64,000 nucleotides of DNA. Source: UBA4615 sp046046245 (GTDB lineage Bacteria > Pseudomonadota > Gammaproteobacteria > Burkholderiales > Burkholderiaceae_E). The first letter of the stretch is position 1; each line of letters opens with the position of its first letter. A program made the position numbers and the translations under genes. The notes under the pieces were generated by a model, which worked only from the letters and a program-made list of their open reading frames with translations, made no database searches and was not told the origin of the DNA. Of this stretch, positions 52,705-64,000 are shown one piece after another. Where the stretch lies: the NCBI GenBank assembly GCA_046046245.1, contig JBJOKE010000040.1, positions 18,576 to 82,575 of the forward strand, given 5' to 3'.

Positions 52705-52785
52705 GCGGCCCTTCGCGCCGGCGCTCGCCGGCCGCGGCCGCTGCCCGCCCGGGCCGGGGCCGCCCATCCGTCCCGAGGTCCCCGA

Positions 52786-53880
52786 ATGTCCCTCAAGTGC
52801 GGCATCGTCGGCCTGCCCAACGTCGGCAAGTCGACCCTGTTCAACGCCCTCACCAAGGCCGGCATCGCCGCCGAGAACTATCCGTTCTGCACGATCGAGC
52901 CGAACGTCGGCATCGTCGAGGTGCCCGATCCGCGGCTGGCCGCGCTCGCGGCGATCGTGAAGCCGGAGCGGGTGATGCCGGCCACCGTCGAGTTCGTCGA
53001 CATCGCCGGTCTCGTCGCCGGCGCGTCGAAGGGCGAGGGCCTGGGCAACCAGTTCCTCGCGAACATCCGCGAGACCGACGCGATCGTCCACGTGGTGCGC
53101 TGCTTCGAGGACGAGAACGTCGTCCACGTCTCGGGCCGCGTCGATCCGCTGTCCGACATCGAGGTCATCAACACCGAGCTCGCGCTGGCCGACATGGCCA
53201 CCTGCGAGAAGGCGCACCAGCGCTACGCGAAGCAGGCGCGCGCCGGCGGCGACAAGGAGGCGGCGCGACTGGTCGCGGTGCTCGACAAGTGCCTCGCGGT
53301 GCTGAACGAGGCGAAGCCGGTGCGCTCGCTCGACCTGTACGACGAGGAGAAGGCGGTGCTCGCGCCGCTGTGCCTGATCACCGCGAAGCCCACGATGTAC
53401 GTGGCCAACGTCCGCGACGACGGCTTCGAGGACAACCCGCATCTCGAGGCCGTGCGCGCGCTGGCCGCCGCCGAGAACTCGGTGGTGGTGCCGGTCTGCG
53501 CGGCCATCGAGGCCGAGATCGGCGACATGGACGACGACGACAAGGCGGTGTTCCTCGCCGACATGGGCATGGACGAACCCGGCCTGAACCGCGTGATCCG
53601 CGCGGCCTTCCGGCTGCTCGGCCTGCAGACCTACTTCACCGCTGGCGTGAAGGAGGTCCGCGCGTGGACGGTGCGCGTCGGCGCGACCGCGCCCCAGGCC
53701 GCGGCCGTCATCCACACCGACTTCGAGAAGGGCTTCATCCGCGCCGAGACCATCGCCTACGACGACTACATCGCATGCAAGGGCGAGACCGGCGCGAAGG
53801 AGAAGGGGAAGATGCGGCTCGAGGGCAAGGACTACGTGGTGCACGACGGCGACGTCATGCACTTCCGGTTCAACGTCTGA
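52786..53880 (+). CDS. ychF: Ribosome-associated ATPase YchF (OLA1)
   Basis: YchF is an Obg-family nucleotidase that prefers ATP and binds ribosomes. The 364-aa protein has the P-loop GLPNVGKST at 9-17. The G3 DIAGLVAGASKGEGLGNQFL follows. The G4 region is YVANVRDDG, an unusual variant of the NxxE motif. A coiled-coil insertion lies near 135-165 and a TGS domain ends the protein. GAGG before the ATG supports the start. Confidence 0.97.
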   Translation: MSLKCGIVGLPNVGKSTLFNALTKAGIAAENYPFCTIEPNVGIVEVPDPRLAALAAIVKPERVMPATVEFVDIAGLVAGASKGEGLGNQFLANIRETDAIVHVVRCFEDENVVHVSGRVDPLSDIEVINTELALADMATCEKAHQRYAKQARAGGDKEAARLVAVLDKCLAVLNEAKPVRSLDLYDEEKAVLAPLCLITAKPTMYVANVRDDGFEDNPHLEAVRALAAAENSVVVPVCAAIEAEIGDMDDDDKAVFLADMGMDEPGLNRVIRAAFRLLGLQTYFTAGVKEVRAWTVRVGATAPQAAAVIHTDFEKGFIRAETIAYDDYIACKGETGAKEKGKMRLEGKDYVVHDGDVMHFRFNV

Positions 53881-54029
53881 CGCGAGCTCGCCTCCTACTG
53901 CGGCTGGCCCGCCGCGTACCGGTTCCGACCCTCCGGGCGCTGGCCGGGTCCCGGCGACCGGCCTACGATGGGTCTCCCGGACTTCGGCCGCCGCATCGAC
54001 GGCCGTCGCCGCCCCCAGGAGAGGCCCCC

Positions 54030-54641
54030 ATGCCCACGATCCGTCACATCGCCGCCGCCGCGGCCCTGCTGCTGCCGCTCGTCGCCGCCCCCGCGTTCGC
54101 GCAGACCTCCGACGTCGCCCCGAACACGATGCCCAAGCCGGCCAAGTCCGTGCCGAAGGCCGAGCAGCAGGCCGAGATCCGCAAGGCGGCCCGCGAGGCG
54201 ATCGGCAAGTTCGAGCAGGCCGAGCCGAAGATCAGGGAGGAGCTCGCCGCCGCGCCCGGTTACGCGGTGTTCACCACCTACGGGCTGAGCTTCATGATCG
54301 GCGGCGCGGGCGGCAAGGGCCTGGTCCACGACGCGGCGACGAAGAAGGACACCTTCATGCAGATGGCGCAGGCCAGCGCCGGCGTGCAGATCGGTGCGGC
54401 CGAGAGCCAGACGCTCGTCGTCTTCAAGTCGAAGAAGGCGATGGATGCGTTCGTGAACTCGGGCTGGACTGCCGAGGCGGGCGGCGGCGGCTCGGCCGGC
54501 GCGGCCGGCAAGTCGGCAGGCGGCACCACCGCCGCGATGATCGGGGCCGAGTCCACGGTCTACACGATCACGAAGAACGGCCTGCAGGCCGGCGGCGCGG
54601 TGGCCGGCACGAAGTTCTGGAAGGACAAGGCGCTGAACTGA
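54030..54641 (+). CDS. Exported SYLF (YSC84-like) domain protein
   Basis: A 203-aa protein with a signal peptide (residues 1-24, ending AFAQ). The SYLF lipid-binding domain follows (REELAAAPGYAVFTTYGLSFMIGGAGGKGLVHD). A Gly/Ala-rich insertion lies at about 150-165. AGGAGAGG just upstream supports the start. SYLF proteins bind phosphoinositides in eukaryotes; the bacterial role is unknown. Confidence 0.85.
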   Translation: MPTIRHIAAAAALLLPLVAAPAFAQTSDVAPNTMPKPAKSVPKAEQQAEIRKAAREAIGKFEQAEPKIREELAAAPGYAVFTTYGLSFMIGGAGGKGLVHDAATKKDTFMQMAQASAGVQIGAAESQTLVVFKSKKAMDAFVNSGWTAEAGGGGSAGAAGKSAGGTTAAMIGAESTVYTITKNGLQAGGAVAGTKFWKDKALN

Positions 54642-54672
54642 GCGCGCCGTCCGAACGGCGGGTGGCGACGCC

Positions 54673-56319
<1,647 letters not shown>

Positions 56320-56485
56320 GGCGGGGCTCCGGGTTCGGCGGGGGTCGGCGGACGTCCACCACGAACCGGGGGCGTGCAGCGGAAAGACGGCGGGACCGCG
56401 GCGTGGAGACCCGCCGGGACCGGGGATTATCCCGCACGCGGCGGCGGCGGCCGCTGCGGCGCGCGACGGTCCGACGCGCGGCCCG

Positions 56486-57334
56486 TCAGGCCGCCACCGG
56501 AGCCGGCCGGTCGAGCCGGCCCACCGCGTCGATCGTCGACCGCGTGAAGCGGTCGAGCGCGTCGGCGAGCGCGTCCGACGCGGCCCCCGCGTCGGCGGCG
56601 TCGCCGCCCACCACGGCGGTGGCGATGTCGGCGTGCAGGCGGCCCATCGCCCGCAGGTCGTCCGACGACAGCGGGTGGGCGAAGAAGAAGCGCCGCGCCT
56701 GCGAGTCCAGCGACTCGAGCACCTGCACCGCGTAGTCGTTGTCCGCGCAGCGCGCGATCAGCGCGTGGAAGGCCTGGTCGATCCGCATGTACTCGGGCTC
56801 GTCGCCGCGCTCGGCCGCGGCGACGAACGCCCGCGCGAGCTCGGCCAGCTGCGCGCGCTGGGCCGCGTCCGCCCGCAGCGCGGCGGCGCGCGTGACCAGC
56901 CGGGTCACCTCGCGACGCAGCTCCAGCAGGCGCAGCTGGCTGGTGACGTTGAGCTCGGTCGCGATGAAGCCGCGGCGCGGCAGGATGGTCACCAGCCCGG
57001 CGCGGGCGAGGCGCTTCATCGCCTCGCCCACCGGCGTGCGGCTCATGCCCAGGCGCCGCGCGAGCTCGGGCTCGGACATCAGCGCGCCCGGCCGGATCTC
57101 CATCTTCACCAGCATCGACTCGATCCGCTCGAACGCGCGGTCGGCAAGCGTCTCGAGCGCGTCGTCGGCCGCGCTGCGGCGTGCGGGCGCCTTCGCGGCG
57201 GGCGCCCCGATCGCGGTCGCCTTGACCGCGGGCGCCTTGACCGCGGGCGCCTTCGCCGCGCGGACCTTCGCCGCCGCGGGCCTGGATCCGGTCACCGCCG
57301 CGGCGGTACCGGTGCGCGAAGCCTGTCGAGCCAT
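56486..57334 (-). CDS. GntR/FadR-type transcriptional regulator with basic Lys-Ala-Pro tail
   Basis: A 282-aa regulator. Residues 1-55 are a histone-H1-like tail (KAPAVKAPAVKATAIG...). A winged helix follows (SEPELARRLGMSRTPVGEAMKRL, about 86-110), then an FCD effector domain (130-265) with the His/Asp metal-site pattern. The ATG at 57334 has GGGAG well placed before it. It is divergent from the cupin-Opp-ferredoxin genes and most likely controls them. Confidence 0.9.
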   Translation of the reverse strand: MARQASRTGTAAAVTGSRPAAAKVRAAKAPAVKAPAVKATAIGAPAAKAPARRSAADDALETLADRAFERIESMLVKMEIRPGALMSEPELARRLGMSRTPVGEAMKRLARAGLVTILPRRGFIATELNVTSQLRLLELRREVTRLVTRAAALRADAAQRAQLAELARAFVAAAERGDEPEYMRIDQAFHALIARCADNDYAVQVLESLDSQARRFFFAHPLSSDDLRAMGRLHADIATAVVGGDAADAGAASDALADALDRFTRSTIDAVGRLDRPAPVAA

Positions 57335-57472
57335 GGAGTCTCCCGTGCCGAGTGGGCGTGATTGTCGCGCGAACCGCGCCCCGGCGTCTCGCCGGTGCGG
57401 ACGGGCTGTTGCATGTCTCTGGAATACCACCTACATTGCATGCGAACGCCGGTGGTCGGCGACGGAGCGACG
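57335..57472. promoter_or_regulatory. Divergent control region of the GntR and cupin-Opp operon
   Basis: Two direct repeats of TTGCATG (57409-57415 and 57436-57442) lie in a locally AT-richer patch. Between them, GCATGT and ACATTGC form a near-inverted repeat about 57411-57439. A weak sigma-54-like element is present: GG at 57399-57400, ten bases, then GC at 57411-57412. These are candidate operator and promoter sites for the GntR regulator. Confidence 0.45.
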
Positions 57473-58078
57473 ATGGAGCAGCACACCGAGCGGGCAGCGG
57501 CCCGCGCAGCCGCCTGCCGGGAGCTTCTCGCCCGGATCCGCGATCTCGAGCTCGCCCACGCCGGCGGACGCTTCCCGAGGGAAGCCGTCGTCGACGCCAT
57601 GCTGGCGTTCGTCGAGCGCAACCGGTCGCTGTTCCCCGACGAGGACTTCGCGTCCCCGCGCGCGCACAGCCGCTTCCACCCGCTGGTCGAGGGCGGGGAC
57701 ACGCCCTACGGGCTCTATTACGGCGTCACCCGCCCCGGCAAGGAGGCCGCGCCGCACGACCACGGCCTGTGGGGGGCCACGGTCGCGTTCAGCGGCTGCG
57801 AGGTGAACACCTTCTGGACGCGGACCGACGACGGGTCGTCCGAGACGCGGGCCACGGTCGTGAAGACGCACGAGATCCCGGTCGAGCCCGGCCGGGGCAT
57901 GTTCCTCGGCGCCAGCGAGCTGCACGCCGCCCTCACCGTCGGCGAGACCGAGTCGCGGCTGCTGCACCTGTACGAGCGACCGTTCGCGCAGTTCCCGCCG
58001 GTGGTGTTCTACCACCCCGAGCTCGGCACCCGACGCCGGCTGCCGGCCTCGGCCGGCCGCACGATCCGCGGCGGCTGA
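57473..58078 (+). CDS. Cysteine dioxygenase-like cupin protein
   Basis: A 201-aa cupin resembling the cysteine/thiol dioxygenase family, which uses non-haem iron to oxidise a thiol to a sulfinate. Metal-binding HDH occurs in PHDHGLWGATVAFSG, with no Glu after it as in this family, and the third His is in ELHAALTVG. The exact substrate cannot be read. The start at 57473 is chosen for length and a CGGAG upstream; in-frame ATGs at 57413 and 57440 remain possible. Confidence 0.75.
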   Translation: MEQHTERAAARAAACRELLARIRDLELAHAGGRFPREAVVDAMLAFVERNRSLFPDEDFASPRAHSRFHPLVEGGDTPYGLYYGVTRPGKEAAPHDHGLWGATVAFSGCEVNTFWTRTDDGSSETRATVVKTHEIPVEPGRGMFLGASELHAALTVGETESRLLHLYERPFAQFPPVVFYHPELGTRRRLPASAGRTIRGG

Positions 58079-58110
58079 CCGCCCCCACCGACCTGCCTCC
58101 GGAGCACGCC

Positions 58111-59733
58111 ATGAGACTCGCCCGCCTCGCCGCGACCGCCGCGCTCGCCGTCCTCGCCGTCCTCGCGCACGTCCTGTCGCCCGCCGCCGCGCTCGCCCAG
58201 ACCCCGGCCGCCGCCACGCCCGTGCGCGGCGGCACGCTGACGATGACCGTCAACCCCGAGCCGCCCTTCCTGCTCAGCGCGATCAATCCGACGCTGCAGA
58301 TGGGCATGCTCACCACCAAGGTGATGGAGGGGCTGCTCTGGTACGACCACACGCTCACGCCGCGGCCCCAGCTCGCCGAGAGCTGGGAGGTCTCGAAGGA
58401 CGGGCTGTCGTACCGATTCAACCTGCGTCGCGGCGTGAAGTGGCACGACGGCCGCGACTTCACCTCGGCCGACGTCGTCTTCTCGCTGCTGAAGGTCTGG
58501 AAGCCGATGCACGCGCGGGGCCGCTCGACCTTCGCCAAGGTCGTGGCGGTCGATGCGCCCGACGCGCACACCGTGGTGATCCGGCTCTCGGAGCCCACCC
58601 CGATGATGATGACGGCGTTCTCGGCCTACGAATCCCAGGTCGTGCCCAGGCACGTGTTCGACGGCACCGACATCGCGTCGAACCCGGCGGTCAATGCGCC
58701 GATCGGCACCGGCCCGTTCGTCTTCAAGGAATGGAAGAAGGGCAGCCACGCCGTGCTGGAGCGCAACCCGAACTACTGGGACGCCGGCAAGCCCTATCTC
58801 GACCGTGTCGTGTTCCGCTTCATCAACGACGCGTCGTCGCGCGCCGCCGCGCTCGAGTCCGGCGAGGTGCAGATCGGCGGCCTGTCGCCGGTGCCGCTCG
58901 CCGACGTGGCACGTCTGTCGAAGCTGCCGCAGATCGAGATCGAGACGCGCGGCTACGACTACATGTCGCCGGTCTACCTGATGGAGGTGAACATGCGGCG
59001 CGGGCCGCTCGCCGACGTCCGCGTGCGACGGGCGCTCGCCCACGCGATCGACCGCGCCGCGCTCACCAAGGTCGTCTGGTTCGGCTACGGCGTGCCCGCG
59101 GTCTCGCCGGTGCCCTCGCAGATCAAGCGCTTCTTCGCGCCGCCCGACGACGCGAAGTACCCGTACGACACGAAGCGCGCCGAGGCGCTGCTCGACGAGG
59201 CCGGCATGAAGCGCGGCGCGGACGGCCGGCGCTTCAAGGTCACGCTCGACTACATGCCCTTCGGTGCCGACTACCAGCGCAGCGCCGAGTTCGTGAAGCA
59301 GCAGCTCGGGCGCATCGGCGTCGACGTCGAGATCCGCAACACCGACCTGCCGACCTACGCGAAGCGGATCTACAGCGACTACGACTACGACCTGACGCTC
59401 GGCTACTACGGCGCCTTCCCCGATCCCACGCAGGGCCTGCAGCGGATCTTCTGGTCGAAGGCGATCGGCAAGGGCGTGGTCTTCACGAACTCGAACGACT
59501 ACCGCAATCCGATGATGGACCAGGTGCTCGAGGGCGCGCAGACCGAGAACGACGCGGCCAAGCGCTTCGAGATGTTCGCGCGGATGCAGCGGATCGCGAT
59601 GACCGACCTGCCGGTGGTGCCGCTGATGGAGATGCGGATGTTCACCATCTCGAACCGCGCGGTGCGCAACCACACGCTCGGTGCCGACGGCATCATCGGC
59701 GGCAACTTCTCCTCCACCTGGATCGCGAAGTGA
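58111..59733 (+). CDS. ABC importer periplasmic solute-binding protein, family 5
   Basis: A 540-aa exported binding protein of the dipeptide/oligopeptide/nickel family. The signal peptide spans residues 1-30 (ALAQ). The family motifs are ESWEVSKDGLSYRFNLRRGVKWHDGRDF and RRALAHAIDRAALTK. GGAG before the ATG supports the start. It shares the GTGA junction with the first permease. The ligand is unknown. Confidence 0.93.
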   Translation: MRLARLAATAALAVLAVLAHVLSPAAALAQTPAAATPVRGGTLTMTVNPEPPFLLSAINPTLQMGMLTTKVMEGLLWYDHTLTPRPQLAESWEVSKDGLSYRFNLRRGVKWHDGRDFTSADVVFSLLKVWKPMHARGRSTFAKVVAVDAPDAHTVVIRLSEPTPMMMTAFSAYESQVVPRHVFDGTDIASNPAVNAPIGTGPFVFKEWKKGSHAVLERNPNYWDAGKPYLDRVVFRFINDASSRAAALESGEVQIGGLSPVPLADVARLSKLPQIEIETRGYDYMSPVYLMEVNMRRGPLADVRVRRALAHAIDRAALTKVVWFGYGVPAVSPVPSQIKRFFAPPDDAKYPYDTKRAEALLDEAGMKRGADGRRFKVTLDYMPFGADYQRSAEFVKQQLGRIGVDVEIRNTDLPTYAKRIYSDYDYDLTLGYYGAFPDPTQGLQRIFWSKAIGKGVVFTNSNDYRNPMMDQVLEGAQTENDAAKRFEMFARMQRIAMTDLPVVPLMEMRMFTISNRAVRNHTLGADGIIGGNFSSTWIAK

Positions 59734-60758
59734 GCAGCGCGCCCGTCCGCCGCCCCCTCGCGGCCGGGCGGGCGCCCCGCCTCGCGCAGGCCGCGCGCTG
59801 GACCGCGTCGCGCCTCGTCCGGATGGTGCCCGCGGTGCTCGGCATCGCGGCGGTCAACTTCCTGCTGCTGCAGCTCGCCCCGGGCGACGCCGCAGACGTG
59901 CTCGCCGGCGAGTCCGGCTCGGCCACGCCCGAGTACGTCGCCGAGCTGAAGGCCCGCTTCGGCCTCGACCAGCCGGTGTGGATGCAGTTCGGCAGCTATC
60001 TGCTGCGGCTGCTGCGGCTCGACCTCGGCTTCTCGTTCCGGCACAACGAATCCGTGCTCGCGCTGGTGCTCGAGCGGCTGCCGGCCACGCTGCTGCTGAT
60101 GGCGGTGGGCATCGCGATCGCGTTCGGCGCGGGCATCGGGCTGGGCGTGCTCGCCGCGCGCCACGTGCACCGCTGGCTCGACGGCGCGATCTCCACCGCC
60201 GCGCTGCTGGTCTACGCGACGCCGGTGTTCTGGATCGGACTGATGATGATCGTGCTGCTGAGCGTGCAGCTCGGCTGGCTGCCCTCGGGCGGCTTCGAGA
60301 CCGTGGGCGCCGGGCACGCCGGCCTGCACCGCGCGCTCGACGTCGCCGCCCACCTGGTGATGCCCGCGACCACGCTCGCGCTGTTCTACACCGCGTTCTA
60401 CACCCGGATGATGCGCGCCTCGATGCTGGAGGTGTTCAACCAGGACTACGTGACCACCGCGCGCGCGAAGGGGCTCGCCGAGGGCCGCGTGCTGCGGCGG
60501 CACGTGCTGCGCAACGCGATGCTGCCGATGGTGACGATGCTCGGCCTGCAGGTCGGCACCCTGCTCGGCGGCTCGGTGCTGGTGGAGACGGTGTTCGCGT
60601 GGCCGGGGCTCGGGCGCCTCGGCTTCGAGGCGGTGGCCGCGCGCGACTTCAACCTGCTGCTCGGCATCCTGCTGCTGTCGTCGCTGGTGGTCATGCTGGT
60701 GAACCTGGCGGTGGACCTGCTCTACGCATGGCTGGACCCCAGGATCGAGCTGCGATGA
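59730..60758 (+). CDS. Dipeptide/oligopeptide-type ABC permease, subunit 1
   Basis: A 342-aa permease of the DppB/OppB type with six membrane segments. The EAA loop is DYVTTARAKGLAEGRVLRRHVLRNA. The first segment (MVPAVLGIAAVNFLLLQLAPGD) and FGLDQPVWMQF are typical. A GTG start overlaps the binding-protein stop, and its end overlaps the next ATG. Confidence 0.94.
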   Translation: MSSAPVRRPLAAGRAPRLAQAARWTASRLVRMVPAVLGIAAVNFLLLQLAPGDAADVLAGESGSATPEYVAELKARFGLDQPVWMQFGSYLLRLLRLDLGFSFRHNESVLALVLERLPATLLLMAVGIAIAFGAGIGLGVLAARHVHRWLDGAISTAALLVYATPVFWIGLMMIVLLSVQLGWLPSGGFETVGAGHAGLHRALDVAAHLVMPATTLALFYTAFYTRMMRASMLEVFNQDYVTTARAKGLAEGRVLRRHVLRNAMLPMVTMLGLQVGTLLGGSVLVETVFAWPGLGRLGFEAVAARDFNLLLGILLLSSLVVMLVNLAVDLLYAWLDPRIELR

Positions 60759-61597
60759 GCGCCGGCCGGTCGTTCCTGCGCCGCTACGCGCGCTCGCGCA
60801 CCGCGCTCTCCGCCGCGGTGGTGCTGGCCGGCGTGGCCGCGCTCGCGCTCGCCGCGCCGTGGCTCTACCCGGCCGATCCCTGGGACATGATCGGCCAGCC
60901 TTTCACCTGGCCGGGCGCGGACCCCGAGCTGCCGCTGGGCACCGACATGATGGGCCGCGACCTCGCGGCGGGGCTCGCCCACGGCGCGCGGGTGTCGCTG
61001 CTGATCGGACTGGTCGCCACCGGGATGGCCGCGACGATCGGCGTGGGCATCGGCGCGATCGCCGGCTACCACGGCGGCCGCGCCGACCGCTGGCTGATGC
61101 GCGTCACCGAGCTGTTCCAGACGCTGCCGCCCTTCGTGTTCGCGATCGTGGTGGTCGCGGTGCTGCAGCCCACGGTGGCCACGGTCACCGTCGCGATCGG
61201 GCTGGTCTCGTGGCCGGCGCTCGCGCGGCTGGTGCGTGCCGAGTTCCTCGCGCTGCGCGATCGCGAGTTCGTCCAGGCGAGCATCGCGATCGGCATGGGC
61301 GACGCGCGGATCATCGTCACGCAGATCCTGCCGAACGCGCTGCCCTCGATCGTCGTCACCGCGTCGCTGAACGTCGCCACCGCGATCCTGCTCGAGGCCG
61401 GGCTGTCCTTCCTCGGGCTCGGCGACCCGAACGTGATGAGCTGGGGCACGATCATCGGCGCCGGCCGCGACGCGCTGCGCTCGGCCTGGTACATCGCGGC
61501 GCTGCCCGGCGTCGCGATCCTGGTCACCGTCCTGTCGATCAACCTCGTCGGCGAGGGCCTGAACGACGCCCTCAATCCGCGGCTGCGCAACCGCTAG
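60755..61597 (+). CDS. Dipeptide/oligopeptide-type ABC permease, subunit 2
   Basis: A 280-aa DppC/OppC-type permease. The family motif LGTDMMGRDLAAGLAHGARVSL is near residue 68. The EAA loop is EFVQASIAIGMGDARIIVTQILPNA, then GLSFLGLGDPNVMSWG. The four-base overlap with subunit 1 suggests equal expression. Confidence 0.94.
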   Translation: MSAGRSFLRRYARSRTALSAAVVLAGVAALALAAPWLYPADPWDMIGQPFTWPGADPELPLGTDMMGRDLAAGLAHGARVSLLIGLVATGMAATIGVGIGAIAGYHGGRADRWLMRVTELFQTLPPFVFAIVVVAVLQPTVATVTVAIGLVSWPALARLVRAEFLALRDREFVQASIAIGMGDARIIVTQILPNALPSIVVTASLNVATAILLEAGLSFLGLGDPNVMSWGTIIGAGRDALRSAWYIAALPGVAILVTVLSINLVGEGLNDALNPRLRNR

Positions 61598-61603
61598 GCG
61601 ACC

Positions 61604-62610
61604 ATGGCGCTGCTCGAGATCCGCGACCTGCAGACCCGCTTCCGCGGTCGCGGCAGCGAGCCCGTGCGCGCCGTCGACGGCGTGTCGCTGACGGTGGACC
61701 GCGGCGAGATCGTCGCGCTGGTCGGCGAATCCGGCTGCGGCAAGACGGTGACCGCCTTCTCGATCCTCGGGCTGATCCCGGACCCGCCGGGCCGGATCGT
61801 CGGCGGCAGCATCCGCTTCGAGGGCCGCGAGCTGGTCGGCATGCCGCCGGCCGAGCTCACGCGGCTGCGCGGCGGCTCGATCGCGATGATCTTCCAGGAT
61901 CCGATGACCGCGCTGAACCCGACGATGACGGTGGGCGAGCAGATCGCCGAGTCGGTCGTCGCCCATGCGGGCATCGGGCGCGCCGCCGCGCGGGCCCGCG
62001 CGATCGAGCTCCTCGAGCGCGTGCGCGTGCCCGACCCGGCGCGCCGCGTCGACGAGTATCCGCACCGGCTGTCGGGCGGCATGCGGCAGCGGGTGATGAT
62101 CGCGATGGCGCTGGCCTGCGAACCGAAGCTGCTGATCGCCGACGAGCCGACGACCGCGCTCGACGTGACGATCCAGGCGCAGATCCTCGAGCTGCTGCGC
62201 GCGATCCGGCGCGACAGCGGCACCGCGATCCTGATGATCACGCACGACCTCGGCGTCGTCGCCGAGATCGCCGATCGGGTCGCGGTGATGTACGCCGGCC
62301 GCAAGGTCGAGGAGGCGCCGGTGCGCGCGCTCTTCGAGGCGCCGCGCCATCCGTACACCCGCGGGCTGCTCGGCTCGCTGCCGGGCCCCGACGACCCGGA
62401 CGGCGACGCGCCGCGGGCGCCGCTGCGCGAGATCCCCGGCCTCGTGCCCGCCCTCGACGCCCTGCCCGCGGGCTGCGCGTTCGCCGCGCGCTGCGCGTCG
62501 GCCGACGACGGCTGCCGGCAACGGCGCCCCGAGCTCGAGCCGGCGGGCGACGGCGCGGTCGCCTGCCACCACGCCCTCGGTGCGCCCGTCCACGCGGAGG
62601 GGATCCCGCG

Positions 62611-62614
<4 letters not shown>
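61604..62614 (+). CDS. Dipeptide/oligopeptide-type ABC ATPase 1
   Basis: A 336-aa DppD/OppD-type ATPase. Walker A is GESGCGKT at 41-48, signature LSGGMRQRVMIAMAL, Walker B LLIADEPTTALD and H-loop ITHD. The C-terminal oligopeptide-type tail has the Cys spacing CAFAARCASADDGC, which in relatives can bind an Fe-S cluster. Confidence 0.94.
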
Positions 62615-63605
<991 letters not shown>

Positions 63606-63609
<4 letters not shown>

Positions 63610-63899
63610 CCCACCGCATCGGAATCGGCAATACCGGCCAGTCGATCCAGGCCGAGGACGGACAGACCGTGCTGCAGGCCGCGCTCGCCGCCGGCGTCGA
63701 CTTTCCCTACGGCTGCGCCACCGGCAACTGCGGGCTGTGCGTCTGCGAGGCGAAGGGCGCGGACGTCGAGCTGCTGCCCTATGCGGACGGCGCGCTCGGC
63801 CCCGCGCAGCAGGCCCGCGGCTGGACCCTCGCCTGCCGCGCGGTGCCGCGCGGCGACCTCGACGTGCGCTGGCTCGCCAGCTTCCCGGCGCGCGACTGA
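63606..63899 (+). CDS. Plant-type 2Fe-2S ferredoxin
   Basis: A 97-aa ferredoxin with the cluster ligands Cys37, Cys42, Cys45 (GCATGNCGLC) and Cys77 (TLACRA); Cys47 is extra. Such stand-alone ferredoxins feed oxygenases. Its start overlaps the ABC ATPase stop by four bases, so it is the last visible member of the importer operon. The partner reductase or oxygenase is probably outside the window. Confidence 0.93.
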
Positions 63900-64000
63900 G
63901 GACCGGCGCCGCCGCAGGTCGCGGGCCGCGCGGTCGTGCCGGCGGCTCCGGAGGTCGGCGCACGCCGTCCGGACGTCGCCGCGGGGCGCCGCGCGGCACG

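Noticed and set aside
57362..57472. Upstream in-frame starts for the cupin gene
   Set aside because: They would extend the protein into the AT-rich control region and lack better ribosome binding sites than the ATG at 57473.
63900..64000. Possible start of another gene at the window end
   Set aside because: No start codon with a ribosome binding site or recognisable peptide is visible in these 101 bases on either strand.

Overview
This window is chromosomal DNA from a very GC-rich betaproteobacterium, most likely of the order Burkholderiales. The evidence is gene content and order: mla genes, a NodIJ-like ABC pair, bolA, murA, the whole his operon and tatABC run on one strand. The kdsD-kdsC-lptCAB-rpoN-hpf-ptsN-hprK-rapZ line and mutY/mutM-lolB-ispE-tRNA-Gln-prs-rplY-pth follow on. 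This layout is familiar in that order. The genus cannot be set from the sequence alone. Coding density is very high, most neighbours overlap by 1-4 bases (ATGA, GTGA, TTGA), and GTG starts are common. No insertion sequence, prophage or CRISPR array was seen, and no gene-free stretch exceeds 300 bases.

Region 1 (1-10.8 kb) is accessory. It holds a CobW-type metallochaperone GTPase; a cassette of an SGNH-hydrolase lipoprotein, a membrane acyltransferase and a periplasmic SGNH-like protein; a fused indolepyruvate:ferredoxin oxidoreductase; a soluble PAS histidine kinase; a c-type cytochrome; and a short-chain dehydrogenase.

Region 2 (10.8-29.0 kb, minus strand) reads kefB-like, mlaFEDACB (retrograde phospholipid transport), an ABC-2 exporter pair, bolA, murA, hisGDCBHAFIE, a HIT-family hydrolase and tatABC. 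It couples envelope upkeep, peptidoglycan precursor synthesis, histidine synthesis and folded-protein export.

Region 3 (29.0-38.7 kb, plus strand) makes Kdo (kdsD, kdsC), exports LPS (lptC, lptA, lptB), and carries the nitrogen/PTS regulatory set (rpoN, hpf, ptsN, hprK, rapZ). A LON-domain protein and a short-chain dehydrogenase follow.

Region 4 (38.7-56.4 kb) has a DUF945 protein, mutY translationally coupled to a dynamin-like GTPase, mutM, a TPR lipoprotein, lolB, ispE, tRNA-Gln(UUG) overlapping ispE, prs, rplY, pth, a patatin-like protein, a VanZ-like membrane protein, ychF, a SYLF-domain protein and a YheS-type ABC-F ATPase.

Region 5 (56.4-63.9 kb) looks like a self-contained uptake and catabolic module. 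A GntR/FadR-type regulator is divergent from a cysteine-dioxygenase-like cupin, a five-gene dipeptide/oligopeptide-type ABC importer and a 2Fe-2S ferredoxin. Its substrate is unknown and the module probably continues past the window.

The most interesting non-coding signals are: a sigma-54-like promoter with aberrant codon use inside the 3' end of lptB just before rpoN; near-leaderless promoters at kdsD, hprK and the TPR gene; a 26-base perfect palindrome at the start of the patatin gene; two mutually complementary hairpins between prs and rplY; and a 28-codon ORF that exactly bridges hisF and hisI.
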